A stretch of DNA of 64,000 nucleotides from Streptococcaceae bacterium AM104-57 (GCA_027659245.1 JAQDPW010000007.1:1-64000); one strand, 5' to 3'; numbered from the stretch's first letter, positions 27,429-38,357 are shown. A program made the numbers and translations. The notes: generated by a model from the letters alone, not told the origin.

Positions 27429-28703
27429 ATGCTAGATATCAAACGTATTCGTACAGACTTTGATGCTGTCGCTGAAAAACTAGCTACACGTGGTGTAGAC
27501 GCTGCTATCTTGAACGAGATGAAAGAAATCGACGCAAAACGTCGTGACATCTTAGTCAAGGTTGAAACCCTCAAGGCTGAGCGTAACACAGTTTCTGCTG
27601 AAATTGCCCAAGCTAAGCGCAACAAGGAAAATGCCGATGACAAGATTGCTGCCATGCAAACCCTATCTGCCGAAGTCAAAGCACTCGATGCAGAATTAGC
27701 TGAAATCGATGCTAAATTGACAGAATTTACCACTACTCTTCCCAACATCCCTGCTGACAGCGTTCCTATCGGTGCAGACGAAGACGATAACGTAGAAGTT
27801 CGTCGTTGGGGAACTCCTCGCGAGTTTGACTTTGAACCAAAAGCCCACTGGGATCTCGGAGAAGACCTGGGTATCCTTGACTGGGAACGTGGTGGAAAAG
27901 TTACTGGTGCTCGTTTCCTCTTCTATAAAGGCCTCGGAGCTCGCTTGGAACGTGCTATTTACAACTTTATGCTAGATGAACATGGTAAAGAAGGTTATAC
28001 AGAAGTCATCACACCTTACATGGTTAACCATGATTCAATGTTTGGTACAGGACAATATCCAAAATTCAAAGAAGATACGTTTGAATTGAAAGATACGAAC
28101 TACGTCCTCATTCCTACCGCTGAAGTTCCTCTGACTAACTACTATCGTGATGAAATCCTTGACGGAAAAGACTTGCCAATCTACTTTACTGCTATGAGTC
28201 CATCTTTCCGTTCTGAAGCTGGTTCTGCTGGTCGCGATACTCGTGGTTTGATTCGTTTGCACCAATTCCACAAGGTAGAAATGGTTAAATTTGCTAAACC
28301 TGAAGAATCATACGAAGAATTAGAAAAGATGACAGCCAACGCTGAAAACATTCTTCAAAAACTAAACTTGCCATACCGTGTAGTTGCTCTTTCTACAGGA
28401 GATATGGGCTTCTCAGCTGCTAAGACTTACGACTTGGAAGTTTGGATTCCTGCACAAAACACTTACCGTGAAATCTCAAGCTGTTCAAATACAGAAGATT
28501 TCCAAGCACGTCGTGCTCAAATCCGTTACCGTGATGAAGCAGATGGTAAAGTTAAACTTCTTCACACCTTGAATGGTTCTGGACTGGCTGTTGGACGTAC
28601 CGTCGCTGCTATCCTTGAAAACTATCAAAATGCTGATGGTTCTGTTACTATTCCTGAAGTCCTTCGTCCATACATGGGTGGAGCTGAAGTTATCAAACCA
28701 TAA
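27429..28703 (+). CDS. serS: Seryl-tRNA synthetase
   Basis: This 424-residue class II synthetase attaches serine to its tRNA. The N-terminal part (about residues 30-105) is the long tRNA-binding coiled coil; motif 2 ([18 protein letters not shown]) and motif 3 ([16 protein letters not shown]) are present. I use the ATG at 27429 with AAAGGAG upstream; a longer in-frame start at 27345 would lie inside the T-box terminator. Expression should respond to serine tRNA charging. Confidence 0.96.
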   Translation: MLDIKRIRTDFDAVAEKLATRGVDAAILNEMKEIDAKRRDILVKVETLKAERNTVSAEIAQAKRNKENADDKIAAMQTLSAEVKALDAELAEIDAKLTEFTTTLPNIPADSVPIGADEDDNVEVRRWGTPREFDFEPKAHWDLGEDLGILDWERGGKVTGARFLFYKGLGARLERAIYNFMLDEHGKEGYTEVITPYMVNHDSMFGTGQYPKFKEDTFELKDTNYVLIPTAEVPLTNYYRDEILDGKDLPIYFTAMSPSFRSEAGSAGRDTRGLIRLHQFHKVEMVKFAKPEESYEELEKMTANAENILQKLNLPYRVVALSTGDMGFSAAKTYDLEVWIPAQNTYREISSCSNTEDFQARRAQIRYRDEADGKVKLLHTLNGSGLAVGRTVAAILENYQNADGSVTIPEVLRPYMGGAEVIKP

Positions 28704-28723
28704 TATTTTCAGATAAAAAAAGA

Positions 28724-28796
28724 GGAAGCTGAGCTTCCGCTTTTTAAGTGATTCAAAAGAAACAGGTAGAAATTATGATTTCTACCTGTTTTTATT
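28724..28796. terminator. serS / groEL bidirectional terminators
   Basis: A first hairpin GGAAGCT / AGCTTCC (28724-28738) precedes CTTTTT. A second, AACAGGTAGAAAT / ATTTCTACCTGTT (28761-28773 and 28778-28790), has a perfect 13-bp stem and T-rich sequence on both sides, suiting the convergent serS and groEL genes. Confidence 0.85.
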
Positions 28797-28798
28797 TA

Positions 28799-30430
<1,632 letters not shown>

Positions 30431-30433
30431 CTA

Positions 30434-30718
30434 TTATTCTTCAACGATTGCTAAGATGTTAGCTTCACCCACGATGGTATATTTTTCGTCACCATCTTTG
30501 ACATCAATACCTGCATGAGCTTCGACTAAAACTTGATCTCCAACCTTTACACTTGGAGCGACTAGTTCACCGCTCAAGGTACGAACACCTTGTCCAGTAG
30601 CCACTACTTTAGCTGTTTTTGTTTTTTCTTGAGCTGATCCTGCAAGGACAAAGCCTCCAACAGTTTGTTCTTTTTCTTCAATTTTCAAGACCACGCGGTC
30701 TCCTAATGGTTTCAACAT
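30434..30718 (-). CDS. groES: Co-chaperonin GroES
   Basis: This 94-residue protein caps the GroEL ring. It begins [18 protein letters not shown] and has a mobile loop (residues about 16-32, with [10 protein letters not shown]) that contacts GroEL. Length is standard. It is the first gene of the groESL operon, and GGAGG lies before the ATG. Confidence 0.97.
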   Translation of the reverse strand: MLKPLGDRVVLKIEEKEQTVGGFVLAGSAQEKTKTAKVVATGQGVRTLSGELVAPSVKVGDQVLVEAHAGIDVKDGDEKYTIVGEANILAIVEE

Positions 30719-30747
30719 CTGTTTTCCTCCATAACATAATCATATTG

Positions 30748-30774
30748 TTAGCACTCTTTGCAAACGAGTGCTAA
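30748..30774. promoter_or_regulatory. CIRCE operator of groESL
   Basis: TTAGCACTC-N9-GAGTGCTAA is the exact CIRCE consensus, the binding site of the heat-shock repressor HrcA. It lies between the promoter and the groES ribosome site. Confidence 0.97.
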
Positions 30775-30785
30775 ACCATAGTTCT

Positions 30786-30813
30786 ATTGTATCACTTAGT
30801 CAAAAATAGTCAA
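30786..30813 (-). promoter_or_regulatory. groESL promoter
   Basis: TTGACT (30808-30813), a 16-base spacer and TACAAT (30786-30791) on the minus strand, with the CIRCE operator starting about 12 bases downstream. Confidence 0.8.
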
Positions 30814-30821
30814 GAAAAAAA

Positions 30822-30845
30822 CACCTCAAAAATGAATGAGATGTT
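30822..30845 (-). terminator. Terminator after the LevX-position gene
   Basis: On the minus strand ACATCTC pairs with GAGGTGT (one G-U pair) and is followed by TTTTTTC. It isolates the lev operon from groESL. Confidence 0.7.
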
Positions 30846-30854
30846 CCTTTAATA

Positions 30855-31148
30855 TCAATTGAGAATCGTCATCTTTTGATTGAAATCATCGATAACTTTT
30901 TGAAGATTAATCCGACCACGGTAGATTCCATATCCAAAAACCACCATACCCAAGATTCCAACCAAGGCTAGTAAAATCCCGAAGACAAAAAGTAGGAGGA
31001 GGCTTTTATGAAAGAGATAAATCAAGACCACACCTATACTGGCAGTTATAAAGAGTAAGCTAAACCAACGGCCAAGATTTTCAAGCATATGACGTTGATA
31101 CTTAATTTCTGTTTCATATCCATTAACAAGTTCTTGTTTTGTAAGCAT
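30855..31148 (-). CDS. Small membrane protein at the levX position
   Basis: This 97-residue protein has two adjacent membrane segments (about residues 27-45 and 49-72) between charged cytoplasmic ends. It follows the PTS IID gene, across a hairpin, and precedes groES. In Streptococcus mutans a small gene, levX, holds this place after levDEFG, but sequence identity cannot be checked here. The function of such proteins is not known. Confidence 0.6.
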   Translation of the reverse strand: MLTKQELVNGYETEIKYQRHMLENLGRWFSLLFITASIGVVLIYLFHKSLLLLFVFGILLALVGILGMVVFGYGIYRGRINLQKVIDDFNQKMTILN

Positions 31149-31168
31149 GAGAGTCCTCCTGATAAAAA

Positions 31169-31214
31169 TTGAGAATGAAGTGTAAGAGAAGGAGGTTATC
31201 TACTTCATTCTCAA
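31169..31214 (-). terminator. Hairpin between the PTS IID gene and the LevX-position gene
   Basis: TTGAGAATGAAGT (31169-31181) and ACTTCATTCTCAA (31202-31214) form a perfect 13-bp stem. On the minus strand it is followed by an AT-rich stretch with TTTTT. It may act as a partial terminator that lowers expression of the last gene. Confidence 0.65.
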
Positions 31215-31248
31215 AATTTTTACTAGTAAATATGCGTTTTTCTTGAGC

Positions 31249-32085
31249 TTAGTAATTAAGATGTGGGTCAAAGATACCTAGAGCAACACCGACCAATGCG
31301 ACGACAACTAGAAGCAACATAACTTTGTTTGGTGAAACTTTTTTCTTAGACATTAACCACCAGCAAATAGTGATGAAAGTTGCTGTCAAGAGTCCTGGAT
31401 AAACACCATCAATCTTTTCTTGGATATTTAAGAAGACTTTTCCTTCAGAATTCTCGAATTGAAGGGCTGTTGTAACAGATACCCAAGTTGCTGCTACCGC
31501 ACCGATAACCATACCGCCGACAACGCTGATTGCTTTACGAAGGGCTTGTCCTTTTGGTCCTACAAGGAATTCAACGGCTTTATCCCCTAATTGATACCCT
31601 TTAAAGAAGGCAAAGCGCATACCAAAGTATACTAAGAGGTTCCATACGACGATGTAGAAGATAGCACCAGCGATGTTACCACCTTTAGAGAGACCAAGGG
31701 CAATCCCCAAAAGAACTGGAATCAAGGTCCCAACGACCAAAGAGTCACCGATACCAGCGATTGGACCCATCAAACCGGCACGCATACCATTGATGGTTTC
31801 ACCATCCACTGCATCTCCGTTTGCGCGCGCTTCTTCCAAACCAGCTGTAATCCCTACGACAAGAGATCCAAGTTGCGGTTCAGTATTAAAAAAGGCGGTA
31901 TAGGTTTGCATGGCATCTTTTTGTTCTTCTTTTGTGTCATACATTTCTTCTACGATTGGAAGCATAGAAGTTAAATACCCGAAGGTTTGCATGTGTTCTT
32001 GAGAGAAACAAGTCAGATGGCCATAATACCAATGATGAAATGCTTTTGCTAATGTTTTCTTTGAAATTTTCTTTCTATCAGCCAT
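31249..32085 (-). CDS. levG: PTS mannose/fructose-family IID component
   Basis: This 278-residue membrane component forms the sugar channel with IIC. The N-terminus begins DRKKISKKTLAKAFHHWYYG, and MRAGLMGPIAGIGDSL is the IID signature; several membrane segments follow to the C-terminus. I start it at the ATG at 32085, preceded by GAGGAGG; earlier ATG codons overlap the end of IIC. The name follows the levDEFG arrangement and the actual sugar is unproven. Confidence 0.88.
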   Translation of the reverse strand: MADRKKISKKTLAKAFHHWYYGHLTCFSQEHMQTFGYLTSMLPIVEEMYDTKEEQKDAMQTYTAFFNTEPQLGSLVVGITAGLEEARANGDAVDGETINGMRAGLMGPIAGIGDSLVVGTLIPVLLGIALGLSKGGNIAGAIFYIVVWNLLVYFGMRFAFFKGYQLGDKAVEFLVGPKGQALRKAISVVGGMVIGAVAATWVSVTTALQFENSEGKVFLNIQEKIDGVYPGLLTATFITICWWLMSKKKVSPNKVMLLLVVVALVGVALGIFDPHLNY

Positions 32086-32086
32086 C

Positions 32087-32929
32087 TTAAATATCCTCCT
32101 CATCATCGTCTACGTACACCACTCCAGCTGGAGCTGCTTTCATAGATTTAATCACTTCAAGTTCATAGTAGATTACTGCAAAGATCAATGAAACAACCGC
32201 ACTAGCTACCAAGTTCAATCCTAGAGATTTAGCCAAGGTAAATCCAACAAAGAATGGAATGAAGTCAGTTGCTTTTGTAACAATTTGTTTCAACAAGATA
32301 GCAATACCGACACATGGGAGAAGGGCTCCAACTGTAAAGAGGGCTTTCATCCAGAAACCATCCATAGGAAGGTAAAGTTTCATCAAATCAACCATGTTTT
32401 CACCATATTTGGTGATAATCATAGTTGGAAGGAAAGAGAAGAGGAAGTGAGAGATCCAAGGATAAACCCAGTCAACTGCGTAGAGTTTTTTGAAGTTTCC
32501 TTCTGCAACAGCTTTCCAACCAATGTGTTGCCAAAGCAAGTTCATTGTAGCTGTACCGTAGAAAAGAACAGTACCGATTGTTCCAACGGCCGCACCGATT
32601 GGGGCTGCAGCTGCGGCAATTCCAGCTTCGTCTGTGATGTTATTGGCATGCACAAACAAGATAGCAAGAGGAACACCGATATAAGAGATGGCACGAACAT
32701 CGGCAGATACGGTACCACCAGGTGTTACCAAGGCGATATAAACGACTTGAAGGGCAACCCCGACCATAATACCAGTTGTCACATCTCCAAGAATTAAACC
32801 TGAAATCAACCCACCGATCAAGGGACGACCGAGTGTATAGTTCCCGATACTGGTACCTCCCATACCAGGCATTGAAGACAAGCTGGCGAAAATACCAAGC
32901 AAGATTGCTTGAATCCATGAAATTGTCAT
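32087..32929 (-). CDS. levF: PTS mannose/fructose-family IIC component
   Basis: This 280-residue integral membrane permease carries the sugar across. It begins with QAILLGIFASLSSMPGMGGT and has repeated hydrophobic segments, with the family motif LGDVTTGIMVGVALQVVYI near residue 47. It ends in an acidic tail (DDDEEDI) whose codons hold the ribosome site of the IID gene. The neighbours are IIB before and IID after. Confidence 0.9.
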   Translation of the reverse strand: MTISWIQAILLGIFASLSSMPGMGGTSIGNYTLGRPLIGGLISGLILGDVTTGIMVGVALQVVYIALVTPGGTVSADVRAISYIGVPLAILFVHANNITDEAGIAAAAAPIGAAVGTIGTVLFYGTATMNLLWQHIGWKAVAEGNFKKLYAVDWVYPWISHFLFSFLPTMIITKYGENMVDLMKLYLPMDGFWMKALFTVGALLPCVGIAILLKQIVTKATDFIPFFVGFTLAKSLGLNLVASAVVSLIFAVIYYELEVIKSMKAAPAGVVYVDDDEEDI

Positions 32930-32985
32930 AACAAACGCTCCTTTTGTTTGTAAATTTATTTACCTAACAGATAAGACTGTTAGTT

Positions 32986-33480
32986 TTAAAAACCAAATTT
33001 AGATTTGAAATCATCCCAGTAACCAATTGAAACATCCGGCAACAATTGGAATTTAACCTTGTAACCTGCTGCCTGAATAGCCTGAAAGGCTTCTGCTTCT
33101 TCCTGTGTGATAGATTGGTTATTACCCAATTTCACTGCACCAGGTCGATCATTTGCAGGGCCAACGATGATTTCTTTAACATCTCCTGGGATAAAACCTT
33201 GATCCACCAAAATTTCCTTCATATCGATTGGATTTTTGGTAATCAAGAAGTACCGACTGTCAGATTCCGTTACTTTTGCTGACTTTTCTTTAAAGGCTTC
33301 TTTTGTCCATACAAAGGTTTTCTTGTCTGATGCTCCTTTGTAAGCTTGGATCAAAACCTTGTTTGATGCTGCTGCATCGTTTACGGCAATCAAACCATCA
33401 CATGGTTTTTCTTTTGCCCAGCGTGTGACTGTTTGACCGTGAATCATGCGGTCATCAATCCGTACAAATGTTACTACCAT
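32986..33480 (-). CDS. levE: PTS mannose/fructose-family IIB component
   Basis: This 164-residue cytoplasmic domain passes phosphate from IIA to the incoming sugar. The phosphorylated histidine is in RIDDRMIHGQTVTRW, at about residue 14, the signature of the mannose/sorbose family. IIA and IIB are separate proteins here, as in levD/levE of S. mutans. Confidence 0.92.
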   Translation of the reverse strand: MVVTFVRIDDRMIHGQTVTRWAKEKPCDGLIAVNDAAASNKVLIQAYKGASDKKTFVWTKEAFKEKSAKVTESDSRYFLITKNPIDMKEILVDQGFIPGDVKEIIVGPANDRPGAVKLGNNQSITQEEAEAFQAIQAAGYKVKFQLLPDVSIGYWDDFKSKFGF

Positions 33481-33494
33481 AAGGTACCTCCCTA

Positions 33495-33932
33495 TTAAAT
33501 ATCGTCATCATCTTCTTCAGCACTAGTGGCTGAAACTTCAAAAGGTTGTAGTGCAGATTTTGCTTCTGATAAGATAGTTGCTGACAAATCGTCTCCATCC
33601 AACACATCCTTCATCACAACTGCTGTCAGGGCCATGGTCAGGTTCATCCCACCAAGAATCAAAGCTCCATCTAACTTTTTAGCTTCTTCTAGGACAGTGG
33701 CTGCCGTGGTTAATGGACTACCACCTACAATGTCTGCCAAGACCAGCACAGAATCATCTGCTGTCAATTCTGAGATGCTCTCTCTAAAATCAACTGCAAA
33801 GTCATCGACCGATTTTCCTTCTTTAAGTCCAACTGCGATGACCTGATTCATCTTGTCACCAGCAAACATAGCTAGCGATGTTTTTAGTCCTTCTGCCAAT
33901 TCACCATGACTGACTAAAATGAGATATTTCAT
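33495..33932 (-). CDS. levD: PTS mannose/fructose-family IIA component
   Basis: This 145-residue IIA accepts phosphate from HPr on the histidine of LVSHGELAEGL (about residue 9). The aspartate-containing VLADIVGGSPLTTAA segment near residue 66 is typical of this fold. It is the first structural gene after the regulatory block and follows a palindrome and a cre-like site, so it should be both induced and catabolite-controlled. Confidence 0.92.
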   Translation of the reverse strand: MKYLILVSHGELAEGLKTSLAMFAGDKMNQVIAVGLKEGKSVDDFAVDFRESISELTADDSVLVLADIVGGSPLTTAATVLEEAKKLDGALILGGMNLTMALTAVVMKDVLDGDDLSATILSEAKSALQPFEVSATSAEEDDDDI

Positions 33933-33972
33933 TTTGCTACGCCTCCTTTATTTGACTCTATTGTAGAATATT

Positions 33973-33986
33973 TGGAAGCGTTTTTA
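33973..33986 (-). promoter_or_regulatory. cre-like site before levD
   Basis: On the minus strand TAAAAACGCTTCCA agrees with the CcpA consensus TGWAANCGNTNWCA at most positions. TTGACA (33990-33995) lies just upstream, so bound CcpA could block the promoter. Confidence 0.5.
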
Positions 33987-33993
33987 CATTGTC

Positions 33994-34020
33994 AAATGTC
34001 ACATGATAAACATGACATTT
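33994..34020. promoter_or_regulatory. Palindromic operator candidate upstream of levD
   Basis: AAATGTCA-N11-TGACATTT is a perfect 8+8 dyad, overlapping the probable -35 TTGACA on one side. It is placed as expected for an activator site of the LevS-like regulator encoded just upstream (inference). Confidence 0.55.
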
Positions 34021-34028
34021 AGCAACAA

Positions 34029-34063
34029 AAAAATGACATCTGTCACTTGACACAATGTCATCT
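34029..34063 (-). terminator. Terminator after levT
   Basis: On the minus strand ATGACAT and ATGTCAT form an outer stem around an inner TGTCA/TGACA pair, followed by TTTTTTT. It separates the regulatory genes from the PTS genes. Confidence 0.7.
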
Positions 34064-34072
34064 TATTTTTCT

Positions 34073-35371
34073 TTAAACTCCTACCTGAAGACTACTTTCA
34101 ATTTCCCTCTGAATTTGAGGCAAGCGGTTCTCGACATCTTGATCCCGCAAAGCATTGCCAATCAAGTAGTCCAGCTTTTCCAACATTTCTTTAGAGACAT
34201 TCTTGGGACTACTTTCAACAGCTTGTTCCATGATACGATTCAAGGTCTGATTGGTCAAGGAATCCGTGCCAAAATCATCTACCTGTAGAAGATCTTTACT
34301 AGATTGACTTTGGACCACCTGTGGCATAACGGAAATTCCTTGAGATTGAGCAAAGAGGAGTTGTTGAATTTCTGGATCTTCTGTCAACAATTGCATCAAT
34401 TCCCAAGCTAACTTGGAATGAGGAGTCCGAGCAGACATGGCAAAAGAAGTCGTCGTAACCAAAGTCGCCTTTGTAGTTTTTGACTTAGCAGGCATAGGGA
34501 TACAGGTCCAGGTAAAGTTTGAATATTTTGAAACGTGGTAAGGATAAGGTTTATAGGTTCTATATTGAGCCAAAGTCATGGGATAAAAAGCGACTTTCCC
34601 CTGGTCAAAATCTTTGGAACTCACCTTATAGTTCTTATTCAACTCTTCCAATTTTTGTAAAAAAGTCAATGATTCTTTGACTTCTGGAGCCGTAAGTTTG
34701 AGCATCCCACCTTGAAAAAGACTACCCCCATTTGCTGCCAAAGCTTCTTTCCATGTATATTCTGTACTCCCAAACTGATCCAATTGACCATCTCCATTGG
34801 TATCTTTGGTTAGTTTTTTACAAATTGTATAGAACTCTTCCAAGCTCCAACCTTCCTTTGGAACCTCAATGCCTTCTTTGTCCAGCAAATCTTTATTAAC
34901 ACACATCAAAATAGGATTACTTTCATAAGGTAATGCATAGGATTGCCCCTGATAGACACCTGATTCAAATGCAACAGGATAAAAAACAGCTTGATCTTCT
35001 TGATTCACATAGCCATTTAACTTTTCTAGAACGCCACGCGCCGCCAATAAAGACAGATCTTGTTCAGAGACCATAAACACATCCGGCGTCTTTCCTGAAA
35101 CAATCTTTTCTGAGAGCCAGTCTGAATAATCTGACTGTGGAATCCCATTTTCATATTCCACACGGACATTAGGATGGGACTTTTCAAATTTTTGAATCGC
35201 AAGATCCAAAGCATGGGAGCGTTGACTGGTCGGTACATCCCAACTAGATCCTGCATAAACGCCTATATGGAGCACGATCGGTTGTTGTTTCCACCAATAA
35301 AAACCAGTACTCAAAGAGAGCACAAAAAGGAGAACGATTCCCCAACAAAGATGCTTTCGGTTTAATTTCAT
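34073..35371 (-). CDS. levT: Membrane-anchored sugar-binding protein, family 1 (LevT-like)
   Basis: This 432-residue protein has an N-terminal membrane segment (GIVLLFVLSLSTGFYWW, about residues 11-27) and no lipobox, followed by an extracellular solute-binding family 1 fold (KFEKSHPNVRVEYENG, MVSEQDLSLLAARGVLEKL, YALPYESNPILMCVNKDLL). No ABC permease accompanies it. With a second binding protein, a kinase and a regulator next door, it fits LevT of the S. mutans LevQRST sensor. The ATG overlaps the regulator stop (ATGA). Confidence 0.82.
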   Translation of the reverse strand: MKLNRKHLCWGIVLLFVLSLSTGFYWWKQQPIVLHIGVYAGSSWDVPTSQRSHALDLAIQKFEKSHPNVRVEYENGIPQSDYSDWLSEKIVSGKTPDVFMVSEQDLSLLAARGVLEKLNGYVNQEDQAVFYPVAFESGVYQGQSYALPYESNPILMCVNKDLLDKEGIEVPKEGWSLEEFYTICKKLTKDTNGDGQLDQFGSTEYTWKEALAANGGSLFQGGMLKLTAPEVKESLTFLQKLEELNKNYKVSSKDFDQGKVAFYPMTLAQYRTYKPYPYHVSKYSNFTWTCIPMPAKSKTTKATLVTTTSFAMSARTPHSKLAWELMQLLTEDPEIQQLLFAQSQGISVMPQVVQSQSSKDLLQVDDFGTDSLTNQTLNRIMEQAVESSPKNVSKEMLEKLDYLIGNALRDQDVENRLPQIQREIESSLQVGV

Positions 35372-36054
35372 TCCGTATTTCCTTTTGAAAAATCGCGTCT
35401 AGTCACTCCTGTTTGAACTGACCAAATTGCTAATTGCGTTCGATCTCTTAGGTTTAATTTCGCCAAAATCGTTGATAGGTAATTGCGCACAGTTCCTTCT
35501 GATAAGAAGAGTTTTGCAGCAATTTCTTTGTTTGACTCGCCATAACCGACTTCCTGAATAATTCGCCATTCTGTCGTGCTCAAATCCTTGACATTGTCCT
35601 CATCCACAGCAATAGAGAAATTCGATTTGGCCATTTGAGAGAATATCTGAAAGACCTTGCTTGCGATATTGGGGTTGATCATAGCTCCACCCTGATGCAC
35701 CACCTTAATAGCCTCATAGAGCTCTTCTGTCGAGACTCCCTTTAAGAGATATCCTGAAGCACCATACTTGAGTGCACTATAGATAAATTCATCATCGTCA
35801 AAAGTTGTTAAAATAATAATTTTGATATCCGGATAGTGTTCTTTTACTTCTTTTGTAGCCAAAACCCCATCCATGCCTGGCATCCGAATATCCATCAGGA
35901 TTAGATCAGGATGCGTCTGTGGAATGCTGGACAAGACATGATTCCCATCTTCCACTGTAGCTACCACTTCGATGTCGGAGTGAGCCGACAAAATAATTTT
36001 CAAAGATTCTCGAATCAAGGCTTGGTCATCTGCCACCATTACTTTTATCACCAT
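35368..36054 (-). CDS. levS: NarL/LuxR-type response regulator (LevS-like)
   Basis: This 228-residue regulator has a receiver domain (VADDQALIRES, phosphorylated Asp in LILMDIRMPGMDG near residue 56, conserved Lys in LLKGVS) and a C-terminal LuxR helix-turn-helix (GYGESNKEIAAKLFLSEGTVRNYLS). It pairs with the kinase upstream and should activate the downstream PTS operon. It overlaps the next gene by four bases. Confidence 0.88.
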   Translation of the reverse strand: MVIKVMVADDQALIRESLKIILSAHSDIEVVATVEDGNHVLSSIPQTHPDLILMDIRMPGMDGVLATKEVKEHYPDIKIIILTTFDDDEFIYSALKYGASGYLLKGVSTEELYEAIKVVHQGGAMINPNIASKVFQIFSQMAKSNFSIAVDEDNVKDLSTTEWRIIQEVGYGESNKEIAAKLFLSEGTVRNYLSTILAKLNLRDRTQLAIWSVQTGVTRRDFSKGNTE

Positions 36055-36057
36055 ATC

Positions 36058-37374
36058 TTATCTCCCTTCTTTATATTTTGGTAAACTGACACGTGTGAAA
36101 AATCCATCACGACTTTCAAATTGAAGCTGGCCTCCTAGAATTGAAATACGCTCCATCATCTGTTTGAGTCCATAGCCATAAGTCAAGGTTTCAAACCCAA
36201 CTCCATTATCTTGCAAAGCGATCAAATAATTCTCTTTATCCTCAAAAAAATGGAGTCTTAGTTGGCTGGCGTGACCGTGGCGAACCGCATTGGTCATAGA
36301 CTCTTGTATGACACGAAAGATCGTATCTTCAATCATGACATCCATATCGACATCTACCCATTCATAGTTTAGATCAACTTGTAGGTTGGAAAGAATTTGA
36401 TACTCGCGGATGGTCTTTTCTAAAGCATCTTTGAGAGTTCGTCCCTCAAGGGCTCCCGGACGAAGACGATTAAGAGAACCTCTCACATCTTGGATTCCTT
36501 CACGGACCACTTCTGATACGTTTTTCACCTGCTCTTTTGCCCGATTTGGATCGATATCAATCAAGACCCCAACAGCATCTAAACCTGCTGAGATGCCTGT
36601 TAGTGCGTGCCCCAGAGTATCATGAATCTCACGAGCAATCCGCTTACGCTCCCGATCCTCTGCAATCTTCTCAGACAAGGCCATATAATTGTTCAACTCC
36701 GTATTAACCTTGGACACCATAGCCAATTCTTCCTCTACTTCGTGGTTTTCTGCAAGGACGTTCATAATATAAAACAAAAGTGAAATAATGAAGAGTACCA
36801 TATTCGAGGCATAAAGGGAATTCTTTAAGAAAAAGGCCAGAATGCGGATAGATTCAGGATAAAAATGAATATAGACATCTAAGGACGGAATCGGGAAGAA
36901 AAGCGAAAAGACATCTGAATTTGTCACAAGGAGCATCAAGAAGCTCACTAGGATAAAGGCAAACCAATACTTCCGATCTCTCTTGGTATTCAACTCTTTG
37001 GAACCATAGAAGATATCCGCAAAAACCAAGAGAATGAGCCCGTTATAAGCTACATTTTGAACCCACATCAGAAGCAGCATCAGGAGAATCTCCAGAATAT
37101 TCCTCTTATCAAAAACAGACCATCGACTCGTTTGAGGCCGATATCGACTTATCGATATCAAAGCAATCCCAGCAAACAAAACTGCAGACAACCAAAAAGT
37201 CGTAGATGGAGCAAAGGGAATACGCTCTAGGCGCTCTAATAATAGAGAGGCTTGGCGTTGAGCTATGATATAGTTGGTTGCTTGAAGATAGATGATACTG
37301 TTTAGCATAACAGCGATAAAATTGACGACCATAAGAATGGCCAAACTGTATCGAACACCTCTAAACTTTCTCAT
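36058..37374 (-). CDS. levR: HisKA_3 sensor histidine kinase (LevR-like)
   Basis: This 438-residue kinase has several N-terminal membrane segments (about residues 10-210), the phospho-accepting histidine in RIAREIHDTLGHALTG, and a C-terminal ATPase with NAVRHGHAS and DNGVGF motifs. I use the ATG at 37374, which shares one base with the levQ stop, over the GTG nine bases earlier. It probably reads the two surface binding proteins encoded on either side. Confidence 0.88.
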   Translation of the reverse strand: MRKFRGVRYSLAILMVVNFIAVMLNSIIYLQATNYIIAQRQASLLLERLERIPFAPSTTFWLSAVLFAGIALISISRYRPQTSRWSVFDKRNILEILLMLLLMWVQNVAYNGLILLVFADIFYGSKELNTKRDRKYWFAFILVSFLMLLVTNSDVFSLFFPIPSLDVYIHFYPESIRILAFFLKNSLYASNMVLFIISLLFYIMNVLAENHEVEEELAMVSKVNTELNNYMALSEKIAEDRERKRIAREIHDTLGHALTGISAGLDAVGVLIDIDPNRAKEQVKNVSEVVREGIQDVRGSLNRLRPGALEGRTLKDALEKTIREYQILSNLQVDLNYEWVDVDMDVMIEDTIFRVIQESMTNAVRHGHASQLRLHFFEDKENYLIALQDNGVGFETLTYGYGLKQMMERISILGGQLQFESRDGFFTRVSLPKYKEGR

Positions 37375-38357
37375 TACTGCCACCCATTCACATCAAACTG
37401 ATCAATGTTTTCCTTTGTCATCATTTCAACTGGAATGCTCACCTCTTTGGTATAGCTCTTCCCTTCAGCAATATCTTGAATGACCTCCATCACGCGGTCT
37501 CCCATCTTCAAAGGAGACTGAGCAACGGTTCCCACAACATCATCCGTCGAGTGCAACAAAGATTTCATATCTGGTGAACCATCGATTCCATAAATCGCAA
37601 TAGGGTAAGTTATTCCTTGCTCCTTAATTGCAGCCAGAGCTCCTATAGCTGAGCGGTCATTTAAGGCAACCAAGGTATCAATTTCAACCCCTGATTGTAA
37701 AAAATTCTGGACAGCCGGCATGGCGATTTCCGTTTGCCCCTTGGTTTCCAGTTCCGATACAATCTGATAAGAACTGTGCCCCTCAATAGTGTCTTTAAAC
37801 CCCTGAATCCGCGTATCTGCTGAAACAGTCCCCTTATGTTCCAAAAGGAGGACCCGAGCACTAGAAGAACGTTTCATCAACTCTTTAGCAATCAATACTC
37901 CCGCTTGGTAGTTATCAGATACAATACTTGCATCTGGCTTAAAATTCTTCAGTTGGGTATCGACCGCAATGATTTTAATTCCTTGTTTTCTAGCTTTTTC
38001 AAGAGCAGTTAAAATTGACTGGCTATCCCCCTTGACCGGATTGATCACTATCATATCAACTTTTTGAGCACAAAAATCATCAATCTGTTGGCTCTGTCTT
38101 TCTTCGTCCAATTCTGGATCTCGGACGTAAACAAGAGCTCCTCTTTCATCGGCAATTCGACTAATTTCCGAATGAATACTTTTATAGAACCCATTGTTCA
38201 TGGTCATATAGGTGACACCAATTTTAGTCTGATCCTTGATGCCACTTGTTTGACAACGGCCGAAAACCCATAAGAGAATGCAGACCACTGGAATCAGCAG
38301 TAATAGACGCTTTATCAGCCATTTCAACAATTCTATTTTTTCTTTATTTTTCTTCAA
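37374..38357 (-). CDS. levQ: Membrane-anchored periplasmic-binding-type protein (LevQ-like)
   Basis: This 327-residue protein has an N-terminal membrane anchor (LLLLIPVVCILLWVFG, about residues 18-33) and a LacI/ribose-binding type 1 fold (KIGVTYMTMNNGFYKSI, MIVINPVKGDSQSIL, IAIYGIDGSPDMKSLL). The start is a TTG at 38357 behind AAAGGA; the nearby ATG is out of frame. There is no transport permease here, so sensing rather than uptake is likely. It is the first gene of the lev-like group. Confidence 0.82.
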   Translation of the reverse strand: MKKNKEKIELLKWLIKRLLLLIPVVCILLWVFGRCQTSGIKDQTKIGVTYMTMNNGFYKSIHSEISRIADERGALVYVRDPELDEERQSQQIDDFCAQKVDMIVINPVKGDSQSILTALEKARKQGIKIIAVDTQLKNFKPDASIVSDNYQAGVLIAKELMKRSSSARVLLLEHKGTVSADTRIQGFKDTIEGHSSYQIVSELETKGQTEIAMPAVQNFLQSGVEIDTLVALNDRSAIGALAAIKEQGITYPIAIYGIDGSPDMKSLLHSTDDVVGTVAQSPLKMGDRVMEVIQDIAEGKSYTKEVSIPVEMMTKENIDQFDVNGWQ

